This document shows, one piece after another, positions 1-8,207 of a DNA stretch of 64,000 nucleotides. The DNA is from Micromonospora saelicesensis (lineage in GTDB: Bacteria > Actinomycetota > Actinomycetes > Mycobacteriales > Micromonosporaceae). The notes beneath the pieces were generated by a model. It had not been told where the DNA came from, ran no database searches, and saw nothing but the letters and a program-made list of their open reading frames with translations. Positions within the stretch are counted from its first letter, which is position 1; each line of letters starts with the position of its first letter. Location of the stretch: the NCBI RefSeq assembly GCF_900091575.1, contig NZ_FMCR01000006.1, positions 434,001-498,000 on the forward strand, in the 5' to 3' direction. A program made the position numbers and the translations under genes.

Positions 1-1050
1 GTCTTCGGTCGGCTGCTGCGGGGGCGCAGCGGCGCGCAACTCGCCGGGTGGGACGCGATTCTGCGGGCCACGGCGCTCGCGGCAATCCCCCTCGCCTACA
101 TCTTCGGCGCACTGACCCTCGGGCTGTACGTCGTCCTGCTGGCCGCGTCCGCACTGCTGCACTCGTGGGGTTCCGCCGGGCGTTTCACACTGATCGCCGA
201 ACTGCTGCCGCAGCGACACCACCTGCCGGCCAACGCCGTGCTCGCCAGCATCGCCGGGTTCGCCACCATCGTCGGTCCACCACTGGCGGGCCTCCTGATC
301 GCCTGGGTTGGGCCGGTATGGGTCATCGCCATCGACGCTGCCACCTTCGCCACACTGGCCCTCACGTACCGTCTCGCCCTCCCTGCACGCAAGAGCGACC
401 ACCGGCATGAGCGCGGCGCCTCGCGGACCGCAGGCTTCGCCGTCATCCGTCGCAACCCCGCGCTGCTGGGCCTGCTGGTGCTGAGCCTCTGGTTCTTCTT
501 CCTCTTCGGGCCGGTGTACGTGGCCATGCCGATCCACATCACCGACGACCTGCACGCCTCCGCGACGCTGCTCGGCGGCTACTACACCGCATTCGGCGTC
601 GGCGGTCTGGTCGGCGGTGTGGTCGCCGGCCATCTACGTCGCTGGCCGCTGCGTGCCACCACCATCAGCATCGTCGTCGGGTTCGGCGTCGCCATGCTGC
701 CGCTCGGCCTGGGAGCACCTGTCAGCCTGTCGCTGCCCGCCTTCGCCCTCGCAGGCCTGATCTGGGCACCGTACATGGCCACGTCGATGGCGCTGTTCCA
801 GCGCAGCACGTCCATCGCGCAGCTCCCGGCGGTGCTCGCCGCGAACGGCGCCATCCTCGTGCTGGCGGTGCCGCTGGGCACCATGCTCGGCGGGCCACTG
901 GTGGGTGCCATCGGTGCACGCCCGACGCTGCTGCTGTGCGCCATGGCGATCGTGGCCCTCGGCCTGACCGCCGGGGCAATCGCGATCTCCAGGCGGAGCT
1001 CGCGATTGCCCGGCGATGCAGCCATCACCGTGGTCAGTGCCAGTCGCTGA
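1..1050 (+). CDS. MFS transporter, C-terminal part (cut by left edge)
   Basis: The frame is open from base 1, so the N-terminus lies outside the window; 349 residues are visible. They form a run of hydrophobic segments typical of a 12-helix major facilitator superfamily protein. Between helices is a short basic loop (around bases 385-430), as in the central cytoplasmic loop of MFS proteins. The family is a proton-driven exporter of drugs or metabolites in the cytoplasmic membrane, and the overall look is of an MFS drug/macrolide-type efflux protein. The substrate cannot be read from the sequence. The gene ends 17 bp inside the convergent SRPBCC gene, so the two 3' ends overlap. Confidence 0.85.
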   Translation, partial: VFGRLLRGRSGAQLAGWDAILRATALAAIPLAYIFGALTLGLYVVLLAASALLHSWGSAGRFTLIAELLPQRHHLPANAVLASIAGFATIVGPPLAGLLIAWVGPVWVIAIDAATFATLALTYRLALPARKSDHRHERGASRTAGFAVIRRNPALLGLLVLSLWFFFLFGPVYVAMPIHITDDLHASATLLGGYYTAFGVGGLVGGVVAGHLRRWPLRATTISIVVGFGVAMLPLGLGAPVSLSLPAFALAGLIWAPYMATSMALFQRSTSIAQLPAVLAANGAILVLAVPLGTMLGGPLVGAIGARPTLLLCAMAIVALGLTAGAIAISRRSSRLPGDAAITVVSASR

Positions 1051-1477
1051 TCCGGACGTCGTCCGGGGCCGGTCGGCCGTGGCCGGTCTCCACCTGCTCC
1101 TTGAGGCTCATCAGGAACAGCGCCCACTTGGTGCTGCAGTGGTGCATGAACTCGACCGGCTCGCGCCAGCCCTGGTGCGCGAACTGGACGATCGTGTACT
1201 CGCCGCGCTGGTCGAGACGCCAGTCGACCTCGGTGCCGACCCACTCCTCGGGGCCGTCGACGACGCGCCACCGCACCCGCCCGGCGGGGTTCAGCTCCAG
1301 GACCTCCATGTCGAAGCCGCCGGCATCGCCGAACCGGAAGGCCAGCTGTCCACCGACTTCGCTCTTGCCCACCGTGTCGGTGGTCCACCAGGCGGCGAGG
1401 CCCTCCGGCGTTGCCACCGCTCGGTAGACGTCGTCGAGCGGAGCGACGACGCCGACCCGGTGCAGGATGTCGACCAT
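1034..1477 (-). CDS. SRPBCC (AHSA1-like) domain protein
   Basis: A 147-residue protein of the START/Bet v1-like SRPBCC superfamily, AHSA1 branch. Visible hallmarks are an N-terminal beta strand followed by the small helices with 'GLAAWWTTD', the central strand 'GGFDMEVLELNP', and a long C-terminal helix containing 'HHCSTKWALFLMSLK'. These domains bind a hydrophobic ligand in a helix-grip cavity; the ligand here is unknown. It is the last gene of a three-gene operon: its ATG lies 2 bases beyond the stop codon of the ArsR regulator. Pairing of ArsR regulators with AHSA1-type proteins is common in actinobacteria, so a role as ligand-binding effector of the regulator's regulon is inferred. Confidence 0.85.
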   Translation of the reverse strand: MVDILHRVGVVAPLDDVYRAVATPEGLAAWWTTDTVGKSEVGGQLAFRFGDAGGFDMEVLELNPAGRVRWRVVDGPEEWVGTEVDWRLDQRGEYTIVQFAHQGWREPVEFMHHCSTKWALFLMSLKEQVETGHGRPAPDDVRISDWH

Positions 1478-1479
1478 TC

Positions 1480-1830
1480 TCAGTCTCCTTCGTCGTTGGT
1501 GCGGGTGCGTTCGATCGTCTCGGCGATGCGCTTGATCCGGCGGAGTCGGGCGTCCCAGGTGGAGCCGACCGCCGACAACTGGGCGACCGCGCGGGCGAGT
1601 TGCGCCTCGTCCACCTGGTAGTGACGCTCGCGACCGGCCGGTTCGGCGTGGATCAGCCCAACCCGGTCGAGGACCGCCAGGTGCTTCGAGACGGCCTGAC
1701 GGGTGACGGGTAGCCGCCTGCTCAACGAGGTGGCCGTGCCCGGCCCGTCGGCGAGAAGAAGATCGATCATCGTACGCCGGATCGGGTCGCCGATCGCCGA
1801 CCACAACTCGTCGTCGACCACCGCGTTCAC
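1480..1830 (-). CDS. ArsR/SmtB-family transcriptional regulator
   Basis: A 116-residue winged helix-turn-helix repressor. The N-terminal 'WSAIGDPIRRTMIDLLL' is the classic ArsR opening. 'LPVTRQAVSKHLAVLDRVGL' is the recognition helix-turn-helix, followed by wing residues 'GRERHYQV'. No cysteine metal-binding motif (CxC) is present, so a metal sensor is unlikely; this is the non-metal subgroup often coupled to SRPBCC proteins. The GTG start overlaps the upstream SRPBCC stop codon (GTGA), so the two genes are translationally coupled. Likely autoregulation is suggested by the palindromic sites upstream of the operon (2300-2359). Confidence 0.9.
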   Translation of the reverse strand: MNAVVDDELWSAIGDPIRRTMIDLLLADGPGTATSLSRRLPVTRQAVSKHLAVLDRVGLIHAEPAGRERHYQVDEAQLARAVAQLSAVGSTWDARLRRIKRIAETIERTRTNDEGD

Positions 1831-2285
1831 GGGGTCGCGACCAGCCGCGCGACGTACTCGCCCAGCCGGGGCATGTAGTGGTCCCAACCGTTCTCGTGGT
1901 CGCGGTACTGCTCTTCCAGGACAGCGACCTCCCAACCCAACTCGCGGAACCCGGTCTCGGTCATCCGGATCAGCGTCCCGCCGCCGCTGGGCACCAGGTC
2001 GAAGGTGACGAACAGCGCCTGCCCACTCCGGTCCGGCTCGGTGAAGCACCACCGGAACGAGAACCGCTTCGGCGGGTCGACCTCGACGACGGCGAGCGCG
2101 ACGGTCTTCGTCTCCCCGGTGTCGGTGTCGCGCCAGACCAGCTCACCGGGCGCGCCGGCCACAGACTCGAACCGCGCGTCGTCGGGCCACCACTCCCGCA
2201 TGTGCTCGGGTTGGCTGACCACCTCGAAGACGACTTCGGGGGACGCGTTGACGTGGATGTCGCGTTCGATCGTTCCCTGTTCCAT
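1827..2285 (-). CDS. SRPBCC (AHSA1-like) domain protein, first gene of ArsR operon
   Basis: A 152-residue SRPBCC protein with the AHSA1 pattern: 'VNASPEVVFEVVSQPEHMREWW' near the N-terminus (helix after strand 1), a central 'RFSFRWCF' strand, and a C-terminal helix beginning 'HENGWDHYMPRLGEYV'. It is a second, divergent copy of the domain encoded at the operon's end, so the regulator is flanked by two SRPBCC proteins. ATG 2285 is chosen because an AAAGG ribosome site lies about 10 bases upstream; an in-frame start at 2303 would overlap the proposed operator. Ligand and enzymatic activity, if any, are unknown. Confidence 0.85.
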   Translation of the reverse strand: MEQGTIERDIHVNASPEVVFEVVSQPEHMREWWPDDARFESVAGAPGELVWRDTDTGETKTVALAVVEVDPPKRFSFRWCFTEPDRSGQALFVTFDLVPSGGGTLIRMTETGFRELGWEVAVLEEQYRDHENGWDHYMPRLGEYVARLVATP

Positions 2286-2290
2286 GCCCA

Positions 2291-2359
2291 CAACCTTTCG
2301 CAACCTTTGGTTGCACTCAACCTACGGCAGCCCACACCCATCGCGCAACCTTTCGTTGC
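2291..2359. promoter_or_regulatory. Putative ArsR operator cluster
   Basis: Three related motifs lie directly upstream of the ArsR-SRPBCC operon. They are a perfect palindrome GCAACCTTTGGTTGC (2300-2314), a near-identical GCAACCTTTCGTTGC (2345-2359) with 5-bp arms, and an overlapping half-site CAACCTTTCG (2291-2300). The two full sites are 45 bp apart centre to centre, about four helical turns, so they lie on the same DNA face. The position, between the operon start and the divergent VOC gene at 2400, suits autoregulation and possibly co-regulation of the VOC gene. Binding by the ArsR protein is inferred. Confidence 0.6.
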
Positions 2360-2399
2360 ACGTCGCGGTTTCGTCGTACCCGGGGTGCACGATCGGCGC

Positions 2400-2774
2400 A
2401 TGTCTGAGCCATCGCCGCACCGACACCACGCCATCGACTACGTCGAGTTCACGGTGACCGACCTCGCCGTGGCCAAGCGCTTCTACGCCGACGCGTTCGG
2501 TTGGCAGTTCAACGACTACGGGCCGGAGTACGCCGGCATCCGCAGCCCACACGGCGACGCCGCGCCCGAGGTGGGCGGCCTCCGGCTGGACAGGGAGGTT
2601 CGGGCGGGCGGCCCGCTCGTGCTGCTCTACTCCACTGACCTGGACCGGTCCGTGCAGGCCGTCAAGGAGGCGGGCGGCCAGGTGGTGAACGGGCCGTACG
2701 AGTTCCCCGGTGGCCGGCGGTTCCACTTCACCGACCCCAGCGGCAACGAGCTGGGTGCCTGGGCCGAGCAGTAG
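2400..2774 (+). CDS. VOC family protein (glyoxalase/bleomycin-resistance fold)
   Basis: A 124-residue single-module vicinal oxygen chelate protein. It shows 'IDYVEFTVTDLAVAKRFY', the usual first beta-alpha unit, and ends with 'FTDPSGNELGAW', where the Glu is the usual metal ligand of the second module. Such proteins are metal-dependent glyoxalases, dioxygenases, or drug-binding resistance proteins; the substrate here is unknown. The ATG at 2400 has no strong ribosome site. The gene is divergent from the ArsR-SRPBCC operon, with the palindromic operators between them, so it may belong to the same small regulon. Confidence 0.85.
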   Translation: MSEPSPHRHHAIDYVEFTVTDLAVAKRFYADAFGWQFNDYGPEYAGIRSPHGDAAPEVGGLRLDREVRAGGPLVLLYSTDLDRSVQAVKEAGGQVVNGPYEFPGGRRFHFTDPSGNELGAWAEQ

Positions 2775-2833
2775 GGCGCCGACGTCGCACGGCCGGGGCT
2801 GAACGTGCTCGCCAGCTCCGGCAGAGTGTCCCC

Positions 2834-3640
2834 ATGGCCGGAACAGGACTGGACGTCGAGGGCTGGATTGCGCGCGAGGGTGCGCTGAGTCGGGTCCCGG
2901 CCGCGTTCGCCGGTGTTGTCGACGCGGCACGCGCTCGGATAGCCGATTCGTTCGACGGTGGTCTGCTGCACAGCGCCTACATCTACGGCAGCATCCCGCG
3001 CGGCACCGCCATCCTCGGCGTCTCCGATCTCGACCTGCTCCTCGCCCTGCACACCGAACCCACCGAGGCCGACCGGGCGGCTGCCACCAGGATCGAGCAA
3101 GACCTCGACCGGACCCTTCCGCAGATCGACGGCGTGGGCATCCTGCTGTTCAGTGCACGTACGCTGCTCAGCGAGCTTGAGCGGCACGACCTCGGCTTCT
3201 TCGTCGCCTGCCTGTGCACCCCCCTGCTGGGCGACGACCTCGCCGACCAACTCCCCCGCTACCGGCCCACTCCCCTGCTCGCCCGCGAGACGAACGGCGA
3301 CCTGTCCCTTGCACTAACCGGGTGGCGCCGCCAGGCAGCCGAAGCCAACAACGACCAGCAACGGAAGGCTCTCAGCCGGGTCGTCGCTCGGCGCATCGTC
3401 AGGACGGGGTTCACGCTGATCATGCCGCGGTGGGGAGGCTGGACGAGCGACCTCACCCAGTCCGCCGAGGCGTTCGGGCTCCACTATCCGGAACGCGCGG
3501 AGCAGATGCGTAGAGCTGCCGTTATCGGCCGCACGCCCTCGCCGGTTCCGAGTGTGCTCCGCGAACTCATCGACGACCTCGGGCCCTGGCTCGCCGCGGA
3601 GTACGCAGTCGTCCATGGCGAGAAGGCCCCCCGTCCCTGA
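2834..3640 (+). CDS. Nucleotidyltransferase-domain protein
   Basis: A 268-residue protein with the polymerase-beta-type nucleotidyltransferase signature: 'IYGSIPRG' followed after a short spacer by 'SDLDLLL' (residues about 50-68), giving the GS and paired Asp residues that bind Mg-NTP. The C-terminal half is helical and Trp/Arg-rich, as in aminoglycoside adenylyltransferase-like or MNT-type proteins, but it does not clearly match a named resistance enzyme. The acceptor is unknown. It stands alone and ends 2 bp before the convergent gene at 3642. No cognate HEPN toxin is adjacent, so a toxin-antitoxin role is not supported. Confidence 0.75.
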   Translation: MAGTGLDVEGWIAREGALSRVPAAFAGVVDAARARIADSFDGGLLHSAYIYGSIPRGTAILGVSDLDLLLALHTEPTEADRAAATRIEQDLDRTLPQIDGVGILLFSARTLLSELERHDLGFFVACLCTPLLGDDLADQLPRYRPTPLLARETNGDLSLALTGWRRQAAEANNDQQRKALSRVVARRIVRTGFTLIMPRWGGWTSDLTQSAEAFGLHYPERAEQMRRAAVIGRTPSPVPSVLRELIDDLGPWLAAEYAVVHGEKAPRP

Positions 3641-3641
3641 A

Positions 3642-4022
3642 CTATCGGAGGTCCTCGCCAGTCAGGACGGGACAGCCGAACATGTCCGTGAGGACGGCCC
3701 GCTGGTGGTCGGTCAAGGGGTTCGCGAAGACCGCGACGCCGACCCCGCGCTGCCGGCAGGCCTCGGCGACTTCGCGGGCCCTACCGGGGCTGAGCAGAGT
3801 CCGCCGCGAGAACGGGTCGCCCATCTTGTCCGCTCCGCCGGACGAAACTCCCCGCCGCTGCACGTGCCGGCTCACGACCTGGCCGCCGTGGGCTTCCACC
3901 ACGCTGGCCAGCAGATTGAGCTTGCTGTCGAACTCCTTGTCCTTCGCCGAGAACAGGCCCACCAGCGCCACCTCGGCGCCTGCCAGCACAGCGTTCAACG
4001 CCCCGGAGCGATGCCGGTTCAC
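3642..4022 (-). CDS. Stand-alone HflX N-terminal (GTP-binding protein N-terminal) domain
   Basis: About 126 residues that resemble only the N-terminal domain of the ribosome-associated GTPase HflX. Features are 'VALVGLFSAKD', 'ASVVEAHGGQVVSRHVQRRG', then '...LTDHQRAVLTDMFGCPVLTG'. The chain stops where HflX would continue into its linker and G domain; no P-loop follows. It lies directly downstream of a methyltransferase gene on the same strand. The start is uncertain: GTG 4022 is used, but a CTG at 4040 would overlap the methyltransferase stop as CTGA. It may be an isolated ribosome-binding module or a relic of an hflX paralogue. Confidence 0.6.
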   Translation of the reverse strand: MNRHRSGALNAVLAGAEVALVGLFSAKDKEFDSKLNLLASVVEAHGGQVVSRHVQRRGVSSGGADKMGDPFSRRTLLSPGRAREVAEACRQRGVGVAVFANPLTDHQRAVLTDMFGCPVLTGEDLR

Positions 4023-4036
4023 CGGGTCGACGATCG

Positions 4037-4807
4037 TCAGCTCCGACGGGCGCGCAGCACGCCGGTCAGCATCGGCAGCGTGAACTCGCCGTGAGCGGTT
4101 TCGGGTCGGCTCCCGAGGAAGGAGCGGATCCGGCCGAGGATGGCCTCTCGCTCCTCCTCCGGCATGACCAGCATCCCGGCCCGCGTCGCGAGCGTCGCGA
4201 CGAGCGAGTCGGCGGTACGGCGCTGCCCGTGCGGGAACTCGACCTGCTCCGCCGACCCGAACCCCGCGATCAGGCCGGTGCTCGGAACGAGCATGTCCGC
4301 CGTAGCCGTGCGCCAACTGCTCAACGTGTCCCGCGGGCCGATGGCCGCACTCCCGCTGACCCGTTCGAGCCCGGCAACCCAGTCGATCCGGTCGTCCATG
4401 ATGTTCCACAGACCGGCCAGGACACCGCCGGGTGCGAGGACCCGGGCGATCTCCGCCCCCGCGACAGCCATGTCGAACCAGTGCAGGGCGTTGCCGGCGA
4501 GCACGGCATCGACGGAAGCGTCCGGCAACGGGATGGCCTCGGCGCTACCCGGCAGGGCACGGACGGCCGGCAGTGCACGGCGTAGCTCGGCGAGCATCGC
4601 CGGGTCGGGTTCGACCGCCACGACGTCCGCGCCCACCGCCGCCAACGTCGCGGACAGCTTGCCGGTGCCGGCGCCCAGGTCGAGCACGCGTAGGCCGGGG
4701 GCGGGCTCCAGCGCCCACCGCACCGCGGCCTGCGCGTAATCCGGGCGGTGCTCGGCGTACGCGGTCGCCGCCGCGCCGAACGACGATCGGAGCAACTGTT
4801 CCGTCAT
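4037..4807 (-). CDS. Class I SAM-dependent methyltransferase
   Basis: A 256-residue Rossmann-fold methyltransferase (Methyltransf_11-like). Motif I is 'VLDLGAGTGK' (residues 41-50), the acidic ribose-binding end of strand 2 is 'VVAVEPDPAM', and motif post-II is 'AIPLPDASVDAVLAGNALHWFD'. The 'ALHWFD' form and the N-terminal 'AYAEHRPDY' are usual in small-molecule methyltransferases of the ubiquinone/menaquinone-like group. The target is unknown. It appears to be the first gene of a two-gene unit with the HflX-like fragment downstream. Confidence 0.88.
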   Translation of the reverse strand: MTEQLLRSSFGAAATAYAEHRPDYAQAAVRWALEPAPGLRVLDLGAGTGKLSATLAAVGADVVAVEPDPAMLAELRRALPAVRALPGSAEAIPLPDASVDAVLAGNALHWFDMAVAGAEIARVLAPGGVLAGLWNIMDDRIDWVAGLERVSGSAAIGPRDTLSSWRTATADMLVPSTGLIAGFGSAEQVEFPHGQRRTADSLVATLATRAGMLVMPEEEREAILGRIRSFLGSRPETAHGEFTLPMLTGVLRARRS

Positions 4808-4847
4808 CCGGTCAACCTACCGCCGCTTGTCGACATCGACTGCCACC

Positions 4848-5414
4848 ATGACCACCGTGCAGATCTTGCGGAGCTGGTGGCGTGCCCGCTACCCCGTCTA
4901 CACACTCGGCCTTGCGGTCGGGCTGGCCATGATGTGGCTGCCGTTCAAGACCTTTCAGGACAACGACGCGTGGGGACGTCGACTGCGGGTCGACGGCGTG
5001 CCAGCCCAGGCAGTCGTCGATGAACTCGTGCACAAGCGGCGGAACACGATGCACCTGCGCTACGAGTCCGCCGGCGGTCAGCGTCAGGCCGAGGTTGGCT
5101 GTTGGGAGGTCTGCCTACCGGCCGACAGCGCGGTGCAGATATGGGTCAACCCCAAGGATCCGGGGGATTTCGTCACCGATTTCGGCGTCCTCAGCGGGCA
5201 TCGGGGCCGGCCGCAAGGGGTGGTCGGGGCGGCAGGCCTGGTGCTGTCCGGGTGGATGGCGCTGGCCGTGGTCGCCCGCGGCTACGAGAGACGACGCGAC
5301 CGCCGGCGACACGACTGGCAGCGGCAGCAGCGGGACCAACGCCAAGGACAGTTCGTGAAGGCCAGGGCCGGGACGAAGCGGAAGCCGAGCCGCCCTCACT
5401 ACGGCCAGCAGTAG
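4848..5414 (+). CDS. DUF3592-like membrane protein
   Basis: A 188-residue protein with a transmembrane segment near residues 14-31 ('YTLGLAVGLAMMW'), a soluble part of about 90 residues with two Cys ('VGCWEVCLP'), and a second transmembrane segment ('VVGAAGLVLSGWMALAVV'). The tail is very basic and Gln/Arg-rich. The layout (TM, extracytoplasmic beta domain converting a velocity-like variable, TM) fits DUF3592-type proteins. The function is unknown. ATG 4848 is preferred over an in-frame TTG at 4827, but neither has a strong ribosome site. Confidence 0.65.
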   Translation: MTTVQILRSWWRARYPVYTLGLAVGLAMMWLPFKTFQDNDAWGRRLRVDGVPAQAVVDELVHKRRNTMHLRYESAGGQRQAEVGCWEVCLPADSAVQIWVNPKDPGDFVTDFGVLSGHRGRPQGVVGAAGLVLSGWMALAVVARGYERRRDRRRHDWQRQQRDQRQGQFVKARAGTKRKPSRPHYGQQ

Positions 5415-5726
5415 AAGCGCTCCAGGTGCTCGGGCAGGCCGACACGGTAGCGAGCACGGGCCGAGCCCGGCTGCCCGGCTGCCCGGCTGCCCTCGGACAT
5501 CCAAGCCCCGGCTGCACCGACGGTGGCCGTGATCCCGAGCGCGGTTGGCAAGCAGAGCCTGGCCACCGCCCACAAAGCGAGACTCGCTGGCTCCATTTAC
5601 TTGAATCCACCAAATAAAAGCCCTGATCAAGCCACGTTTATCTATCCGTTACCAAGGTCGGACTTCGCAGAGATGGCCTTAGCTATACGGTCCAACTCAG
5701 AGGCCCTTACAGACATGGAGAACTCT
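5415..5726. other. Intergenic stretch, turning AT-richer
   Basis: No convincing gene. A tandem CCCGGCTG unit repeated three times occurs at about 5466-5490. From about 5590 the base composition drops visibly below the surrounding GC level and stays low to about 6280. A 65-codon open frame on the minus strand (5399-5596) has a hydrophobic stretch but lacks a ribosome site and is not called. Confidence 0.5.
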
Positions 5727-6125
5727 ATGAGGAAAGCAACGTCGAGGAGACTCGCAGCGGCGGGTGGCGCACTCACGCTCGCATTTGCCGGCATTCTTCC
5801 GATCGCGGCACCGGCAGCAGCGGTCGAGCCCAGCCCGAGCGCAATGGTGAGCGAAATGGGCGAGGTGCCGGCGGAGGTCGGAACATTGGCCTCCTGCTCG
5901 AACTGGACGCCCCACATGAGACGGGTCATCGTCGGCAGCGCCGCGGTGCACACCAGCTATTCGGGATCGTCCACCGTGATCGCCCACTGGAAGTCCAAGA
6001 CGCTATTCCGTATCGACAAGCGCTGTGTGAACGATGCCGGAAACCTGTGGTGGCACTCGGACTGCTGCACTGGCGTCAAAGGCTGGATCTGGAACGACTA
6101 CACCGAGTTCGCCCACTACAACTAG
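5727..6125 (+). CDS. Small secreted protein with SH3-like C-terminal part
   Basis: A 132-residue protein. ATG 5727 is chosen because GGAG lies 6 bases upstream; a longer in-frame start would destroy the signal peptide. Residues 1-34 form a Sec signal peptide: basic 'MRKATSRR', a hydrophobic core, and an 'APAAA' cleavage region. The mature part has four Cys, suggesting two disulfides. It ends in 'GVKGWIWNDYTEF', which looks like the last strand of a bacterial SH3 (SH3b) domain, often a cell-wall or peptide-binding module. The gene sits in an AT-richer islet with more A/T-ending codons than its neighbours, a possible sign of recent acquisition. The precise role is unknown. Confidence 0.65.
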   Translation: MRKATSRRLAAAGGALTLAFAGILPIAAPAAAVEPSPSAMVSEMGEVPAEVGTLASCSNWTPHMRRVIVGSAAVHTSYSGSSTVIAHWKSKTLFRIDKRCVNDAGNLWWHSDCCTGVKGWIWNDYTEFAHYN

Positions 6126-6319
6126 GCGCGCCCATAATGGGATAGTTGGCTTAACACGTAGCGTGCACCACTCTTCGACAACGACCATTTGCGTCGCCAC
6201 AGATATCATCATCCGCCTGCGCTCGGAGCCAGAAATAGGCGCAGCGACCGGATTGATGACAGGTAAGAGCGAAAGCACCACCTGACGGCTGGCCTCACGC
6301 CTCGTCGGTGACGTGGTCA

Positions 6320-6365
6320 GGGCGACAAGGTACGGCGTCCTGCCGGACATCCACCCTTGTCGCCC
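6320..6365 (-). terminator. Hairpin downstream of ychF
   Basis: Perfect 11-bp arms GGGCGACAAGG (6320-6330) and CCTTGTCGCCC (6355-6365) with a 24-base loop, 41 bases beyond the ychF stop. It probably acts as a rho-independent-like terminator, although no T-tract follows. Confidence 0.5.
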
Positions 6366-6405
6366 CGCCGCGTCATCCTCGCCCGAGGCCGTCGACAGGA
6401 CAGGT

Positions 6406-7491
<1,086 letters not shown>

Positions 7492-7634
7492 GACGGGCCA
7501 GCTTACGCCGGTCCCGGCCGAGCCGGTCCAGGCGGCTCCGATTCGGCGCCGCGCCGGTGGTCGATCGTCGCTCCCACCGGGCCCCGCCAGGCGTTGCTAA
7601 TCTCCCGGTTCGATGTTCCGCTGCTGGAGGTGAG

Positions 7635-8204
7635 ATGACCTCGACATTGCCTGAGCTGTACATCGCCGTCGATGTGGAGGCGGACGGACCGATTCCCGGG
7701 CCGTACAGCATGATCTCGCTGGGCATGGCCGTGGCCGGTCGCCCGGACCTCACCTTCTACACCGAACTGCGCCCCATCTCCGACGAGTTCGTCCCGGCGG
7801 CGCTGGCCGTCTCCGGCCTGGACCGGGACCGGCTGCTGCGGGAGGCACCCACCGCGCAGGAGGCGATGTCCGCCGCGGCGGCCTGGGTCGACGGGCTGCG
7901 CCGGGTCGGCCGTCCGGTCTTCCTCGCCGCCCCGGCCGTCTGGGACGGCATGTTCGTGCACTGGTACTTCGTCCGCTTCGTCGGGCACAGCCCGTTCGGT
8001 TCGACCGGCTCCGGTGTTGATCTCCGCAGCTACTGGATGGGGTTGACCGGCAGTGAGTGGGCCAGGACCCGCCAGGGCACGATCAAGAACGAGCTGGGCC
8101 TGCACGACATGCCGCACACGCACCACGCCGGGGAGGACGCCGCCGAGCTGGCCCAGGTCTTCGACGCGGTGCTGCGCCGCCGACAGCCGGTCGAGGAGGC
8201 GTGA
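7635..8204 (+). CDS. DnaQ-like 3'-5' exonuclease
   Basis: A 189-residue protein of the DEDD exonuclease fold. 'VDVEADG' (D13, E15) supplies the first metal ligands, and a late 'HHAGEDA' gives the catalytic His and last Asp of the HxxxxD-type (DEDDh) active site. ATG 7635 follows GGAGGTGAG at ideal spacing. The length and the central 'AAPAVWDGMFVHWY' suit a stand-alone exonuclease rather than a polymerase proofreading subunit. Related actinobacterial proteins are annotated only as exonucleases. The gene ends 3 bp before the convergent S51 peptidase gene. Confidence 0.8.
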   Translation: MTSTLPELYIAVDVEADGPIPGPYSMISLGMAVAGRPDLTFYTELRPISDEFVPAALAVSGLDRDRLLREAPTAQEAMSAAAAWVDGLRRVGRPVFLAAPAVWDGMFVHWYFVRFVGHSPFGSTGSGVDLRSYWMGLTGSEWARTRQGTIKNELGLHDMPHTHHAGEDAAELAQVFDAVLRRRQPVEEA

Positions 8205-8207
8205 CGC

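Noticed and set aside
2834..3640. MNT/HEPN toxin-antitoxin pair
   Set aside because: The nucleotidyltransferase signature is there but no adjacent HEPN gene exists, and the protein is longer than MNT antitoxins.
5399..5596. Possible 65-residue membrane peptide on the minus strand
   Set aside because: It has one hydrophobic stretch, but no ribosome site, and part is built from the CCCGGCTG tandem repeat. Not strong enough to call.
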